Source: Bacillota bacterium
GTDB lineage: Bacteria; Bacillota; Sulfobacillia; RBS10-35; JAJYVN01
Assembly: GCA_021791815.1 (NCBI GenBank)
Contig: JAJYVV010000022.1
Location: 1-36,483 of the forward strand
Direction of reading: 5' to 3'
Length of the DNA: 36,483 nucleotides
Part shown: in pieces, positions 8,621 to 15,992 of the stretch
How the letters are laid out: each line of letters starts with the position of its first letter
Numbering within the stretch: the first letter of the stretch is position 1
Notes under the pieces: model-generated
The model's database searches: none
Told to the model about the DNA's origin: nothing
What the model saw: the letters and a program-made list of their open reading frames with translations, nothing else
Program-made: the position numbers and the translations under genes

Positions 8621-8684
8621 CGACTGGCGCGCTCCTTTGCCGGCGGATCTCGTCGGGGCAGGAAACCCCGGGGCGCGGGGCCGT

Positions 8685-9248
8685 TCAGCGCGTGGATTCC
8701 GGCCGCCAGTCGGTCAGGGCGGCAAGCCTCGGGTCCACGGCCTCGTCGCGGCAGGCACAGTTGCTCCGGTTGCGGTTGGCGCCGCACCGCGGGCACAAAC
8801 CGCGGCAGCCTTCCGCACAGAGCACCTTCACGGGCAATTCCAGCGCCACGTTCTGCCAGAAGCCATCGTCGATCTCGACCAGATGGTCGTCCCGGGGGAT
8901 CGCGCGGCGCACCGTCCACCCATCCTCGTCCGCGCCGCCCGCCGGATCGCCCGCCGCGGGCCGGACACCCTGGAGCCGCCACTCCTCGGCGTAGCGGACC
9001 TCCAGCGCGACGGGCACGTCGTCGAGACAGCGGGCGCACGGGCATCGCAGATCCAGGTTCGCCGTGATCCCGACGCGGACCCCGCGCGGCCCGCCCGCGA
9101 CCTCGGCGACCACGGTCGCGACGTCATGGAGGTCGGTCCCCGCCCCGAGGGGCGTCGGACCCGCCGGAAGCGTGAACACTTGCGTGCGTTCCAGCCCGTC
9201 CTGGCGCGCCACCCGAAAGGGCGCCAAGTCGATGCGCACGGGCACCAC
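8685..9248 (-). CDS. YceD/DUF177 family protein
   Basis: The 187-aa product has CPCARCLDD (about residues 64-72) and the typical C-terminal cysteine cluster C-x3-C-x3[10 protein letters not shown]...C-x-C followed by DPRLAAL. YceD proteins precede rpmF in most bacteria and are linked to 23S rRNA or large-subunit biogenesis. Start: GTG at 9248, only 8 nt after a near-consensus -10 box, with a second GTG directly following; there is no ribosome-binding site, so a leaderless message is likely. The frame extends upstream but passes through the promoter. Confidence 0.85.
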   Translation of the reverse strand: MVPVRIDLAPFRVARQDGLERTQVFTLPAGPTPLGAGTDLHDVATVVAEVAGGPRGVRVGITANLDLRCPCARCLDDVPVALEVRYAEEWRLQGVRPAAGDPAGGADEDGWTVRRAIPRDDHLVEIDDGFWQNVALELPVKVLCAEGCRGLCPRCGANRNRSNCACRDEAVDPRLAALTDWRPESTR

Positions 9249-9256
9249 CGACGGCC

Positions 9257-9286
9257 AGTATACGGGGGCGGGATCCGGAGCGTCAA
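9257..9286 (-). promoter_or_regulatory. Strong sigma-A-type promoter of yceD-rpmF
   Basis: On the minus strand TTGACG (9286-9281) and TATACT (9262-9257) are 18 nt apart. The initiation point, 7-8 nt after the -10 box, falls on or beside the GTG at 9248. Confidence 0.75.
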
Positions 9287-9405
9287 ACCGGCGAGCACGC
9301 GGGCCGGCGCCCGGCCGGGCAGTGGGCCCGTGCACGGGGCATCCGCTTGCCGTACACTGGGCGCTGCGCGCCCGTCCGGGCGGCGGAGAAGGGGGCACGC
9401 CCCAG

Positions 9406-9774
9406 GTGACCCGCACGCTCCTCCGGTTGAAGCTGCACGGCGCGACCGTCACGGCGGCCGATCCCGCCTACGAAGGCAGCATCACGATCGACGCCGAGCT
9501 GATCGCGGCGGCCGGCCTCGCCGTCTTCGAACGGGTCCTGGTCGCCAACGTCACCAACGGCCAGCGCTTCGAGACCTACGTCATCGAGGGCCCGGCGGGG
9601 TCGGGCATGATCGGCCTCAACGGCGCCGCGGCGCGGCTCGGCGTACCCGGGGACGTCGTGATCGTCATGGCGTGGACCACCGTCGAGGAGGACCGGGTCG
9701 CGGAGGTCCGGCCGCGCCTCGTGCTCCTGGACCGGCAAAACCGCATCCGGGAGGTCCGCGAGCTCCACCCCTGA
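9406..9774 (+). CDS. panD: Aspartate 1-decarboxylase (pyruvoyl enzyme)
   Basis: The 122-aa product matches PanD along its length: [12 protein letters not shown], then YEGSITID with the Gly-Ser bond (Ser near residue 25) that self-cleaves to generate the pyruvoyl group, [29 protein letters not shown] and GDVVIVMAW. It makes beta-alanine from aspartate for pantothenate synthesis; panB and panC are about 14 kb away. The start is GTG at 9406, 10 nt after GGAGAAGGGGG. A possible -10 box TACACT lies at 9353-9358 without a clear -35. The gene is divergent from yceD. Confidence 0.93.
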   Translation: MTRTLLRLKLHGATVTAADPAYEGSITIDAELIAAAGLAVFERVLVANVTNGQRFETYVIEGPAGSGMIGLNGAAARLGVPGDVVIVMAWTTVEEDRVAEVRPRLVLLDRQNRIREVRELHP

Positions 9775-9811
9775 ATGGGCCGGGCGGAAGGCTCCGGGAG
9801 CCTCCCCGGGC

Positions 9812-10024
9812 CTAGGGCGGCGCGGGTGAGCGCGCCTCCTCGTCGCCGCCCCCGGGCGTCCTAGCTAGGACGGGCAGAGTGCCTTGGCCTGGGCCGGCGA
9901 GCCCGGCCTCCGCCAGGCGCAGCAGCGCCTGCGGGCGAGCCTCGGGCGGCACAGGAGCCAGGGCGGCGTGCAGGGGTGAACGGACACCGATGGTGACACG
10001 GAACTGCAGGGCGTTCCGCGCCAC
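9812..10024 (-). CDS. Small protein downstream of parM-like gene
   Basis: The 70-aa frame starts at GTG 10024 and reads ARNALQFRVTIGVRSPLH, then a helix PPEARPQALLRLAEAGL and a Pro/Gly tail. It overlaps the 3' part of the ParM-like gene in another frame. Position and size fit a ParR-like or accessory adaptor of a ParM system, but I do not recognise the sequence, so this is an inference from position. There is no strong ribosome-binding site; coupling to the upstream gene is likely. It converges on panD with a 37-nt gap. Confidence 0.45.
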   Translation of the reverse strand: MARNALQFRVTIGVRSPLHAALAPVPPEARPQALLRLAEAGLAGPGQGTLPVLARTPGGGDEEARSPAPP

Positions 10025-11001
10025 GATAACCGACCGCCCGCAGCGCGCGCTCGGCGGCCCACATGTAACCCAGGGTGTTGGCGAAAACGGCTTCCTCCGG
10101 CCGGACCGGGATCGGGCGTCCGGGGATCAGGTCGGCGAGGCGGTCCCCGAGCAGCAGCACGCCACCCCCGACCAGGGCCGTGGCGGCGACCCGGCCGAGG
10201 TCCCCGCCCAGGCGCCGGCGCAGCTCGGCGGCGATGGTCTCCGCCAGAGCGTCCAGGTGGGGACCGGCTTCCGCCGGCCCGCCGCAGATTTGGCCGTGCC
10301 AGGTGACGGGTCCGGACAGGGCCGCTTGGGCGAGGTCTGGTGGCGGGAGATGGCCGGTTGCCCTCTGAATGGTGCCGGCGAGTGCTCCGGCAACGGTGGA
10401 CACGCCGGATTCCAGCGAGAAGCTGAGCGTGGCGACCGGGGTGAGATCCCGCAGTTCCAGGCAGAGGACATCGGTGGTGCGGCTGCCGACATCCACCACC
10501 AGGCCGTAGCCGGGGCCCGCCGCCATCCGCCCCTGGGCGGCGAGGAACAGCGCCGAACCGACCCCCTGGGGTCGGAGGACCACCCGGGCGATGCGTACGG
10601 TGCGCTCCCTCCGGCCGTCGGACAGCCGCAGTGTGCGGCCCTCCAGCGCCGCTCGTGCCGCCGCGCGCTCCTGCGCGAAGGCGCCCAGCGGGGTCGCCGG
10701 AGCCCAGCACCACCTCGCCCTCGGCTCCGGACTCCCAAAGGGCCTGGGCCAGGAGTGGCAGAGCCTCGGGGTCGGCCAGGCGCCCCGCACCGAAGGGACG
10801 GTGGGCGCCGGGGAGCGATGCCGCCCGGTCGCCCGCGATCACGTCCTGGTCCCCGATGCGGAGAACCTCCGGATGGTTCCCGAGGCCCCAGGACTCGGCT
10901 TCTGCGGTATGTGGTGCCCAGGCCGCTTCAAAGCGGCCATGCCGGGAGCCCGCAACCCATTTGACCTGGCCGTAGCCGACGTCGACCGCAACCACCTGCA
11001 T
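9861..11001 (-). pseudogene. ParM/StbA-like actin-family ATPase, frameshifted
   Basis: The N-terminal part (ATG 11001, GGAGG about 10 nt upstream) reads VVAVDVGYGQVKWV, the phosphate-1 motif of plasmid actin-like ATPases, and continues to VVLGSG. The frame then breaks near 10693-10697: removing one base in the GGCGACC tract restores TPLGAFAQER and leads to LVVDVGSRTTDVLCLE (phosphate 2) and ALVGGGVLLLG (adenosine motif). Such filaments segregate plasmids. The last 40 or so residues of the second frame overlap a different small ORF and look non-native. The shift could be real decay or a sequence error. Confidence 0.75.
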
Positions 11002-11058
11002 GCGCACATCGCCTCCGAGTGCTGACAGGATGACGGGGCTGGGGAACAGGGACGGGCG

Positions 11059-11093
11059 ACGCTTCTGTCCGCAGGGTGCGGACGGAGAAGCGT
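11059..11093. repeat. Long hairpin between relaxase and parM-like genes
   Basis: ACGCTTCT-GTCCGCA and TGCGGAC-GG-AGAAGCGT pair as a 15-bp stem with a 2-nt bulge and a GGG loop. It lies after the relaxase stop (11175) and about 60 nt before the parM-like start on the same strand. It could be a terminator for the relaxase, an operator, or a centromere-like site. Confidence 0.5.
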
Positions 11094-11174
11094 TGGATCG
11101 GTATAACCGCCCGCCGTTGGCCGTACGTGCGGACGGGATGACCGGGAGCGGTTGTGGGACGCAGGGCAGGGATG

Positions 11175-12377
11175 TCAGCGGTCGGTGCCCATCTGGGCCG
11201 AGCGTTCTGCCTGGGACCGGACCTCGGCCCGGGCGGCCGCCTGATCGCGGGCGAGTTCTGCCTTCGCCTCCGCCCGAAGGCGCTCGCGTTCGAGGAGTCC
11301 GTGCGCTCCGGAGAGGACCTGAGCCGCCAGACCTCGCTCGGGCGGTATCCGGCCCGCCCGCCGCTGGCGCACCGGGCGCTTGGCGGCCGCGCGGAGTACC
11401 GCCTGGGCGATCCGGTCGCGGACATCGGTGTGGGCACGCGCCCACGCCGCATCAGCGGCCTGGGGCTGAATGGTGTACAGGGCAGTGAGGCTCCGCGTGG
11501 CCTCCCTCAACCCCTGCACGGCTTCGGCGAGAGCGGGCCGGGAGAGAATCCAGTCGGCCGTGGCGCGGGCCTCGTCGCGGATGGCGGGGGGCATGTATGC
11601 CAGCGCGAGGCGGCCGTGGTCGGGCATCTGCGCGCTGAGTGCCACGATGCGGTGGCCAAGTTCGGTCAGGTCGGTGCGGGGAAAGGCGGGTGGGAGCGCT
11701 CCGCCGGTCGGGGATTCGGCATGAGCCTCTACGTCGACGCGGCGAAGGAAGGCGAGGTTGTGCCGGCCCGCGGCGACCAGGAGGTCTCTCTGGGCGGTGC
11801 GTTCGGCGGCGAGTTCTGCCCGCAGGGGGCCGTACAGTTCGTGGGCGATCATCCGGCGGATGTCCCGGAGCTCCGGGCGTTGCAGGCGCGGCTGGCGGGG
11901 CGGCGCCCCCTCGGCGAGCCAGGCAAGCAGGTGGACGTGGGGCTGGCCGGCCTTGCGATGCACGGCGCCGACCCAGCGGATGTCGGCTTCCGCAAGGCCG
12001 GCATGGATGGCGAACTGCGGCATGACACGGCGGGCAAGGTCTCGCCAGTCGGGCGGTGCACGGAGCCCAAGGGCTGTGGCGTCCTCCTCCCTTAGCGAGA
12101 TGACCGCCTGCCAGTGCCAGGGCCGGGCTGAGACCTCGGCTTGCACGGCTTCCAGGGACGGAGGCGGAGCAGGGTCCGGTCCGAAGAGGCCGGTGGAGCC
12201 GGGGCGCTCGTCGAGGTACCGCGCGTGAACGATCGGGTCTGGAGTGTCCTCTTCGGCGCGGGCCACACCTTCGCGGGTGGCGATGTATCGGGCGTGCACG
12301 GAGGCGCGCTGGCCGGACCGAGGACCGGCGACCCACTTGAGCTCGAAGATGAACGGGGACCTCAGCATCGGCGCCAC
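11175..12377 (-). CDS. MobP3-like relaxase
   Basis: The 400-aa product begins with a strand (FIFELKWV), then ARYIATREGV, a WHWQAVISLREEDA segment, and the histidine motif QPHVHLLAW near residue 165, consistent with the metal-binding motif III of MOB-P relaxases. The C-terminal half is Ala/Arg-rich helix. Relaxases nick oriT and pilot single-stranded DNA into a conjugation channel. The GTG at 12377 directly follows the TAG of the accessory gene, with GGAG 6 nt before it; ATG at 12368 is an alternative. No coupling protein or secretion genes are present, so the element would be mobilisable rather than self-transmissible. Confidence 0.72.
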   Translation of the reverse strand: MAPMLRSPFIFELKWVAGPRSGQRASVHARYIATREGVARAEEDTPDPIVHARYLDERPGSTGLFGPDPAPPPSLEAVQAEVSARPWHWQAVISLREEDATALGLRAPPDWRDLARRVMPQFAIHAGLAEADIRWVGAVHRKAGQPHVHLLAWLAEGAPPRQPRLQRPELRDIRRMIAHELYGPLRAELAAERTAQRDLLVAAGRHNLAFLRRVDVEAHAESPTGGALPPAFPRTDLTELGHRIVALSAQMPDHGRLALAYMPPAIRDEARATADWILSRPALAEAVQGLREATRSLTALYTIQPQAADAAWARAHTDVRDRIAQAVLRAAAKRPVRQRRAGRIPPERGLAAQVLSGAHGLLERERLRAEAKAELARDQAAARAEVRSQAERSAQMGTDR

Positions 12378-12764
12378 CTACCGCTCCGGAATGTACAGGT
12401 CGCTGTCTGTCCCGATCTCGGTGCCGCTGCGCCGAAGGTCCGCCATGGCGCGCAGCCGCGCCTCCCGCATGACGGTATCCGGCTCCTGGTCCTTGACCAG
12501 TGCGGCGACAAGTGCTCGGGACTGCCAGTTGGCCATGTCCGTGGCGATGAAGGTCTTGGCGATGAGGCCAGCGAGACGGTCGACGTGCTTGCCGAGGCAG
12601 GCGTCGATGAGAGGAGCCGCCCGAGCAGAAGTCTGCCGCGAGAGGTGTTCGGCCACGGCCTGGCGGACCACCTCGGCCAAGGCGACCTTCTTGCCACGCG
12701 CTTCAGCCTCCAGAGCGGCCAAGTCAGCCGGCGAGAAACGTACCTTCAAATCGGACAAGGGCAT
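12378..12764 (-). CDS. Relaxosome accessory-type DNA-binding protein
   Basis: The 128-aa product starts MPLSDLKVRFSPADLAALEA, a ribbon-helix-helix-like opening (KVRFS strand then a helix), followed by VALAEVVRQAVAEHLSRQ and a helical C-terminal half. It sits immediately upstream of, and abuts, the relaxase gene, the usual place of a MobC-like accessory protein. The start ATG 12764 has GGAGGTGG about 6 nt upstream. The RHH assignment is inferred from the pattern. oriT would be expected at about 12765-12900, but I see no clear nic site. Confidence 0.6.
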   Translation of the reverse strand: MPLSDLKVRFSPADLAALEAEARGKKVALAEVVRQAVAEHLSRQTSARAAPLIDACLGKHVDRLAGLIAKTFIATDMANWQSRALVAALVKDQEPDTVMREARLRAMADLRRSGTEIGTDSDLYIPER

Positions 12765-12900
12765 GGGGCACCACCTCCGCACCCCGCTGTCGGCTGGGTC
12801 CACGGTAGCGAGTGGCACGGCGGGCGAGTGTGGGGCAGGGATGTCGGTTCGCCCCGTCGCACGACCGGCTCGGCGCGGGGATGCGTCCTTCATTGATCGG

Positions 12901-13160
12901 TCAGTCGTTGGCGCCGCAGGCCGCGTGGAGGATGCTTGCGCCAGGGAAGGCCGAGCAGCGCTGCGGGGGCACGTCCTCCGCCTGCACTCCGTCGAAGCTG
13001 GCGCCCACGAGGAGCGTCGCCGGTGGCGCATACGGCTGCTGCCGGCGTGCGGGCGGGACGCCCGGATAGGGCGGTCCGCCGGGTGCGAGTCGGCCAGGAT
13101 GAGGCGCTGGCCCGGTTTGAGCACGCGGGCAACTTCCGCCAACCCCTGGCGGCCCCGGCT
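12901..13160 (-). pseudogene. Remnant of a SAM-dependent methyltransferase
   Basis: Minus-strand 13160-13055 encodes GLAEVARVLKPGQRLILAD, the typical post-motif-II helix and strand of class I methyltransferases. In a different frame, 13019-12901 encodes LLVGASFDGVQAEDVP and AFPGASILHAACGAN, resembling the last strands of such enzymes, ending at TGA 12903-12901. The two pieces need a frameshift between about 13020 and 13055, and no start or SAM-binding motif I is found upstream. It is probably a decayed gene at the edge of the mobile segment. I see nothing supportable in 13161-13485. Confidence 0.5.
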
Positions 13161-13485
13161 GGCACCTGAGCCTGGGTGGATCGGACCGGACCCTGCGGCC
13201 CGACGAGTGCCTCGTGGCGCTGTTGACAGGGTGCTTTGAACAAGACATGGTCGCTGCACCGCGGATGCAGGGCGGGAAGCAAGGGGGCCGCGACGGGGGA
13301 GACCGGCGGAGTCGCGCGGCCCCCGGTCGAGATGGGCGGCGGATGGGCGCCAGAAGCGGGGACTCTTACGGGGCGGGCGGGCCGTCGTGTGCACGGCGGC
13401 GCGCTGCTATCAGGCCATCGCGGGCCCACCCCCCGGAGCGCCGTCGGGAGAAGCGGGCACTCTCGCGCTGCGGTACGGCTCCGGT

Positions 13486-14190
13486 TCATCCGGCCCTGTC
13501 GTGACAAGCTACTCTGGCCAGACTCAGCGACCCTCGGGGGCTTTGCTTTGGTGGGCGCCCAGGTTCTGCAAGCCGTGACGTGGGACCAGGCGACCAAGGA
13601 CCAGACGGTGACCGCCCCCGAAAACGACCACCAGAAGGACCAATCCCAAAACCGCATCGGCACCCAACTTCGTCCATCGCGACGCCGCCAGCGCGGCGCC
13701 CAGGAGCCCGAGGTGCACAGCGACGGCAAGAACAACTGCTGCCGCAAGGCCGAGCGTCCAGCCGAGCCCTCGGCGTCCAGCGCCCCCCGCTGTAGATGCA
13801 TCTCCGGCGTACGCGGCGGCGCAAGGGCGTTGAGCCCTGCGCGGGCTCAACCCGGTGCCAGTTCACGGTCAGGTGGTCACGCCGGCCCATGGTTTCGAGT
13901 CGTCGGCCGATCCCGTCTTGGAGTCGCCCCAGGCTGCCGTCGTCGGCGGCTTCGGTACGCAGCAGCAGCAAGCCGCCGGTGGCCTCAAGGGTGCACTGCC
14001 CCCACCCAAAGTCGATGATCCCGTGACTGTCGGACCACTCGGCGCGCCGAATCTCGGGGGGCGCTCCCCCGCCTCCATGGGGCGGGCTTTGACGGGGCAC
14101 GGTATGGCCCATTCGGTTGGCATGCCAACAGAGCTTGGCAAGGTACCAGCTCGCGCGGTCGGTCGCGACACGGGCTTCGGCGGTCAGCAT
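13486..14190 (-). CDS. DUF2218 domain protein, 3' part of frame doubtful
   Basis: Residues 1-110 match the DUF2218 pattern: AEARVATDRASWYLAKLC, a Gly-rich turn, IIDFGWGQCTLEATGG, then LGRLQDGIGRRLE and HLTVNWHRVE. Normal family members end about here. The frame nevertheless stays open for another 120 residues of Arg/Pro/Cys-rich, non-protein-like sequence overlapping a better membrane-protein frame, so either the stop has been lost or there is a frameshift near 13850. The start ATG 14190 overlaps the preceding methyltransferase stop by 7 nt, indicating coupling. Function of the domain is unknown. Confidence 0.6.
   Translation of the reverse strand: MLTAEARVATDRASWYLAKLCWHANRMGHTVPRQSPPHGGGGAPPEIRRAEWSDSHGIIDFGWGQCTLEATGGLLLLRTEAADDGSLGRLQDGIGRRLETMGRRDHLTVNWHRVEPAQGSTPLRRRVRRRCIYSGGRWTPRARLDARPCGSSCSCRRCAPRAPGRRAGGVAMDEVGCRCGFGIGPSGGRFRGRSPSGPWSPGPTSRLAEPGRPPKQSPRGSLSLARVACHDRAG
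13524..13850 (-). CDS. Possible two-helix membrane protein overlapping the DUF2218 frame
   Basis: From TTG 13850 this 108-aa frame has two clear hydrophobic segments: LGWTLGLAAAVVLAVAVHLG (about residues 30-50) and AVLGLVLLVVVFGGG (about residues 65-80), with a basic C terminus. The ribosome site is poor. Since the overlapping DUF2218 frame becomes non-protein-like at this point, either this is a separate coupled gene or a single-base frameshift has split one DUF2218-membrane fusion. Confidence 0.4.
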   Translation of the reverse strand: MSPRRAQRPCAAAYAGDASTAGGAGRRGLGWTLGLAAAVVLAVAVHLGLLGAALAASRWTKLGADAVLGLVLLVVVFGGGHRLVLGRLVPRHGLQNLGAHQSKAPEGR

Positions 14191-14903
14191 GAGCGTCCCC
14201 CTTCAGGTGTCCGGGTTACTCCGGCGAACCAGGCCCGGATGCCGTTGGCATCGGTGGTGCTGTCCATCGTGGTCGGTTCGATGAAATCGACCCGCCAGCC
14301 GTAAGTGAACGATTGTCTGATCTCGTCCCGCGTCAGCCTCTGTACGCGCCGGTCACCCCGGTCGCCCGTTTCCTGGTCGCTGAAGCCAAGCATGAAGTAG
14401 CGGCCGCCCACTGCCAGTGCAGAGCGCAGGCTGCTGATGTAGGCGGCCCGGTCGGCGCCTGTGAAGATGTGGAACAGTCCAGAGTCGAGGACCGTGTCGA
14501 AGGACTCGCCGAGATCGGCGAGCTGGCGGGCGTCCCAGCGCAGGAACCGCGCCGCGAGGCCGCGGTCGTGCGCCTTCTGACGGGCTCGCCCCAGTGCGTT
14601 CGATGCCAGGTCGACACCGGTGGCGTCGAGGCCAAGGCTGGCAGCCATCAGCGCGTGTTCGCCCGTCCCGCAGCCACTGTCCAGCACGCGCCCGCGGACG
14701 GTGCCGGCCTTCGCCAGCGCGAGCAAGGCCGACTGGGGCCGGCCGATGTCCCACGGCGGCGGGCTGGCATACAGGTCCTCCGGCGTCCACGAGTTCGAAT
14801 CTGAAAACCGCCCTCTCGCCGTCAAGTCTGAGTCGAACCGCCCACCGGCCTCTCGATGCGGTGTGTGGCTGTCGTCTCCGTGCGGTCTGAACGTGTGCTC
14901 CAT
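14184..14903 (-). CDS. Class I SAM-dependent methyltransferase (thiopurine/tellurite-type)
   Basis: The 239-aa product has W-D-I-G-R-P-Q-S near residue 55, motif I VLDSGCGTGEHAL, GVDLASNALGRAR, then FLRWDARQL, FDTVLDSGLFHIF and the GGRYFMLGFSD strand. The WDIGxPQ plus HxF pattern is typical of methyltransferases of small, often toxic, chalcogen- or halogen-type substrates (TPMT/TehB-like); the actual substrate is unknown. The start ATG 14903 follows AGGGGGCG by 7 nt. It is cotranscribed with the DUF2218 gene and divergent from a TetR regulator that probably controls both. Confidence 0.82.
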   Translation of the reverse strand: MEHTFRPHGDDSHTPHREAGGRFDSDLTARGRFSDSNSWTPEDLYASPPPWDIGRPQSALLALAKAGTVRGRVLDSGCGTGEHALMAASLGLDATGVDLASNALGRARQKAHDRGLAARFLRWDARQLADLGESFDTVLDSGLFHIFTGADRAAYISSLRSALAVGGRYFMLGFSDQETGDRGDRRVQRLTRDEIRQSFTYGWRVDFIEPTTMDSTTDANGIRAWFAGVTRTPEGGRSC

Positions 14904-14924
14904 GGTTGCGCCCCCTGCGCTCGG

Positions 14925-14953
14925 TTGACATGATGCTTGCAACGAGACACAGT
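14925..14953 (+). promoter_or_regulatory. Candidate promoter of the TetR gene
   Basis: TTGACA (14925-14930) is a perfect -35; 17 nt later CACAGT (14948-14953) is a weak -10 lying inside the palindrome at 14944-14958, which would make the promoter autoregulated. Confidence 0.4.
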
Positions 14954-14958
14954 GTCTC
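14944..14958. promoter_or_regulatory. Perfect 15-bp palindrome, probable TetR operator
   Basis: GAGACAC-A-GTGTCTC is a perfect 7-1-7 inverted repeat in the 155-nt region between the divergent methyltransferase and TetR genes. A GAGACA half-site recurs near 15041. Its place and symmetry fit a TetR dimer site controlling both directions. Confidence 0.65.
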
Positions 14959-15058
14959 TATCCGGTCATTGCGTCCGCCCTGAGTGTGCGCAATTGCGAG
15001 GCCACGACGCAAGAAACACTCCGGAGAAACCGTCCAAACTGAGACAGGAGCGCTCAAG

Positions 15059-15643
15059 ATGACTCAGTCGTCGGTGAACAACGTCCGCGTGAGACGGACC
15101 CGGACTCTGCTGCGCGAGGCGCTGATCGCCCTGATCGAGGAGCGGGGGTTCGAGGCCCTGACGGTCGGGGCACTCACCGAGCGGGCCATGGTGAGCCGCG
15201 CCGCGTTCTACCGCAGCTATCGGGACAAGTACGACCTGGTCGAGGAGATCTTCGAGGAGGCGATGGACGCCCTGATGGGGGCCGTCGGGGAACTTGGACC
15301 GGCGCATCCCGCGGAGGTCTGGGTGCGGTTTTTTGAACACATCGCGCAGTACGAGCGGCTCTACCGGGCCCTGCTGGGCAAGCGGGGCAGTCCGTGGTTC
15401 GTCGAGAAGATGCGTGCGGGCCTATTGGACCTGATCCAGCGGCGCGGCGCGCTGGAGGACGGCGCGACCGCCGCCGCACACCGCTTCCCGGACACGTTCG
15501 TTCCGCAGATGGTATCGGCCATGTTCGTGGAGGCCATCGGCTGGTGGCTGGAGCACGGCAGACCCCATCCCCCCAGGGAAATGGCCACGCGCACCGCCTT
15601 ACTTGCGTCGGCGATCTTCCAGGCGGGTCACGCCTCGGAGTGA
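15059..15643 (+). CDS. TetR/AcrR family transcriptional regulator
   Basis: The 194-aa product has an N-terminal helix-turn-helix (TRTLLREALIALIEERGFEA, then TERAMVSRAAFYRSYRDKYDL, residues 12-55) and a helical ligand-binding part with YERLYRALLGKRG and a C-terminal helix AMFVEAIGWWLEHG. The start ATG 15059 has AGGAG 9 nt upstream; earlier in-frame codons lack this. It is divergent from the methyltransferase-DUF2218 pair with an operator-like palindrome between them, so it most likely represses that pair and itself in response to a small toxic ligand. Confidence 0.88.
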   Translation: MTQSSVNNVRVRRTRTLLREALIALIEERGFEALTVGALTERAMVSRAAFYRSYRDKYDLVEEIFEEAMDALMGAVGELGPAHPAEVWVRFFEHIAQYERLYRALLGKRGSPWFVEKMRAGLLDLIQRRGALEDGATAAAHRFPDTFVPQMVSAMFVEAIGWWLEHGRPHPPREMATRTALLASAIFQAGHASE

Positions 15644-15992
15644 CCCGAGTCAGGTCCACCCGTTTCCAAAGCGCGGGGTGCCGGATCTGCGGCGGATGGT
15701 GGCCGAGGACCGGCGCGAGGGCAACGTTCTGCCCGGTCTTCTGCAGTTGCCCAGGGCATCTGGCATGACGTGCCAGTATATGTTGGGCGACGATGAGGAT
15801 CGGGCCTATCCAACCATGCGACCAGCGGCCGGTGCAGCGGCCGCGCCCATGGCGGCGACCAGCACCTGGTTATCGACGCCCCGCCACAAGGCCCGCAATG
15901 CTTTCCATCACCTATCCCCGATGCCCGGACGGGAATCACACCGGGCGGCACCGACGGGGCCACCCACCTCAGGCGCATCCATCGTCCAAGGG
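15644..15992. other. Non-coding interval between tetR and the cysteine desulfurase gene
   Basis: No convincing coding frame. TGGCA-TGACG-TGCCA at 15761-15775 is a 5-bp inverted repeat, followed by AGTATA (TATACT on the minus strand) without a -35 box. The genes on either side converge (TetR plus, desulfurase minus), so this is a shared 3' region. Confidence 0.4.

Noticed and set aside
10921-10938. GGCCGC-TTCAAA-GCGGCC resembling a tRNA-Sec anticodon arm
   Set aside because: It is within the ParM-like coding frame and has no acceptor, variable or T arms.
11164-12845. 13-bp direct repeat GGGCAGGGATGTC at 11164 and 12833 flanking the mobilisation genes
   Set aside because: Short and GC-rich; one or more such repeats are expected by chance in 36 kb, and it overlaps the relaxase stop codon.
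14793-14801. TTCGAATC resembling a tRNA T-loop
   Set aside because: No acceptor or anticodon arms around it; it lies inside the methyltransferase coding sequence.
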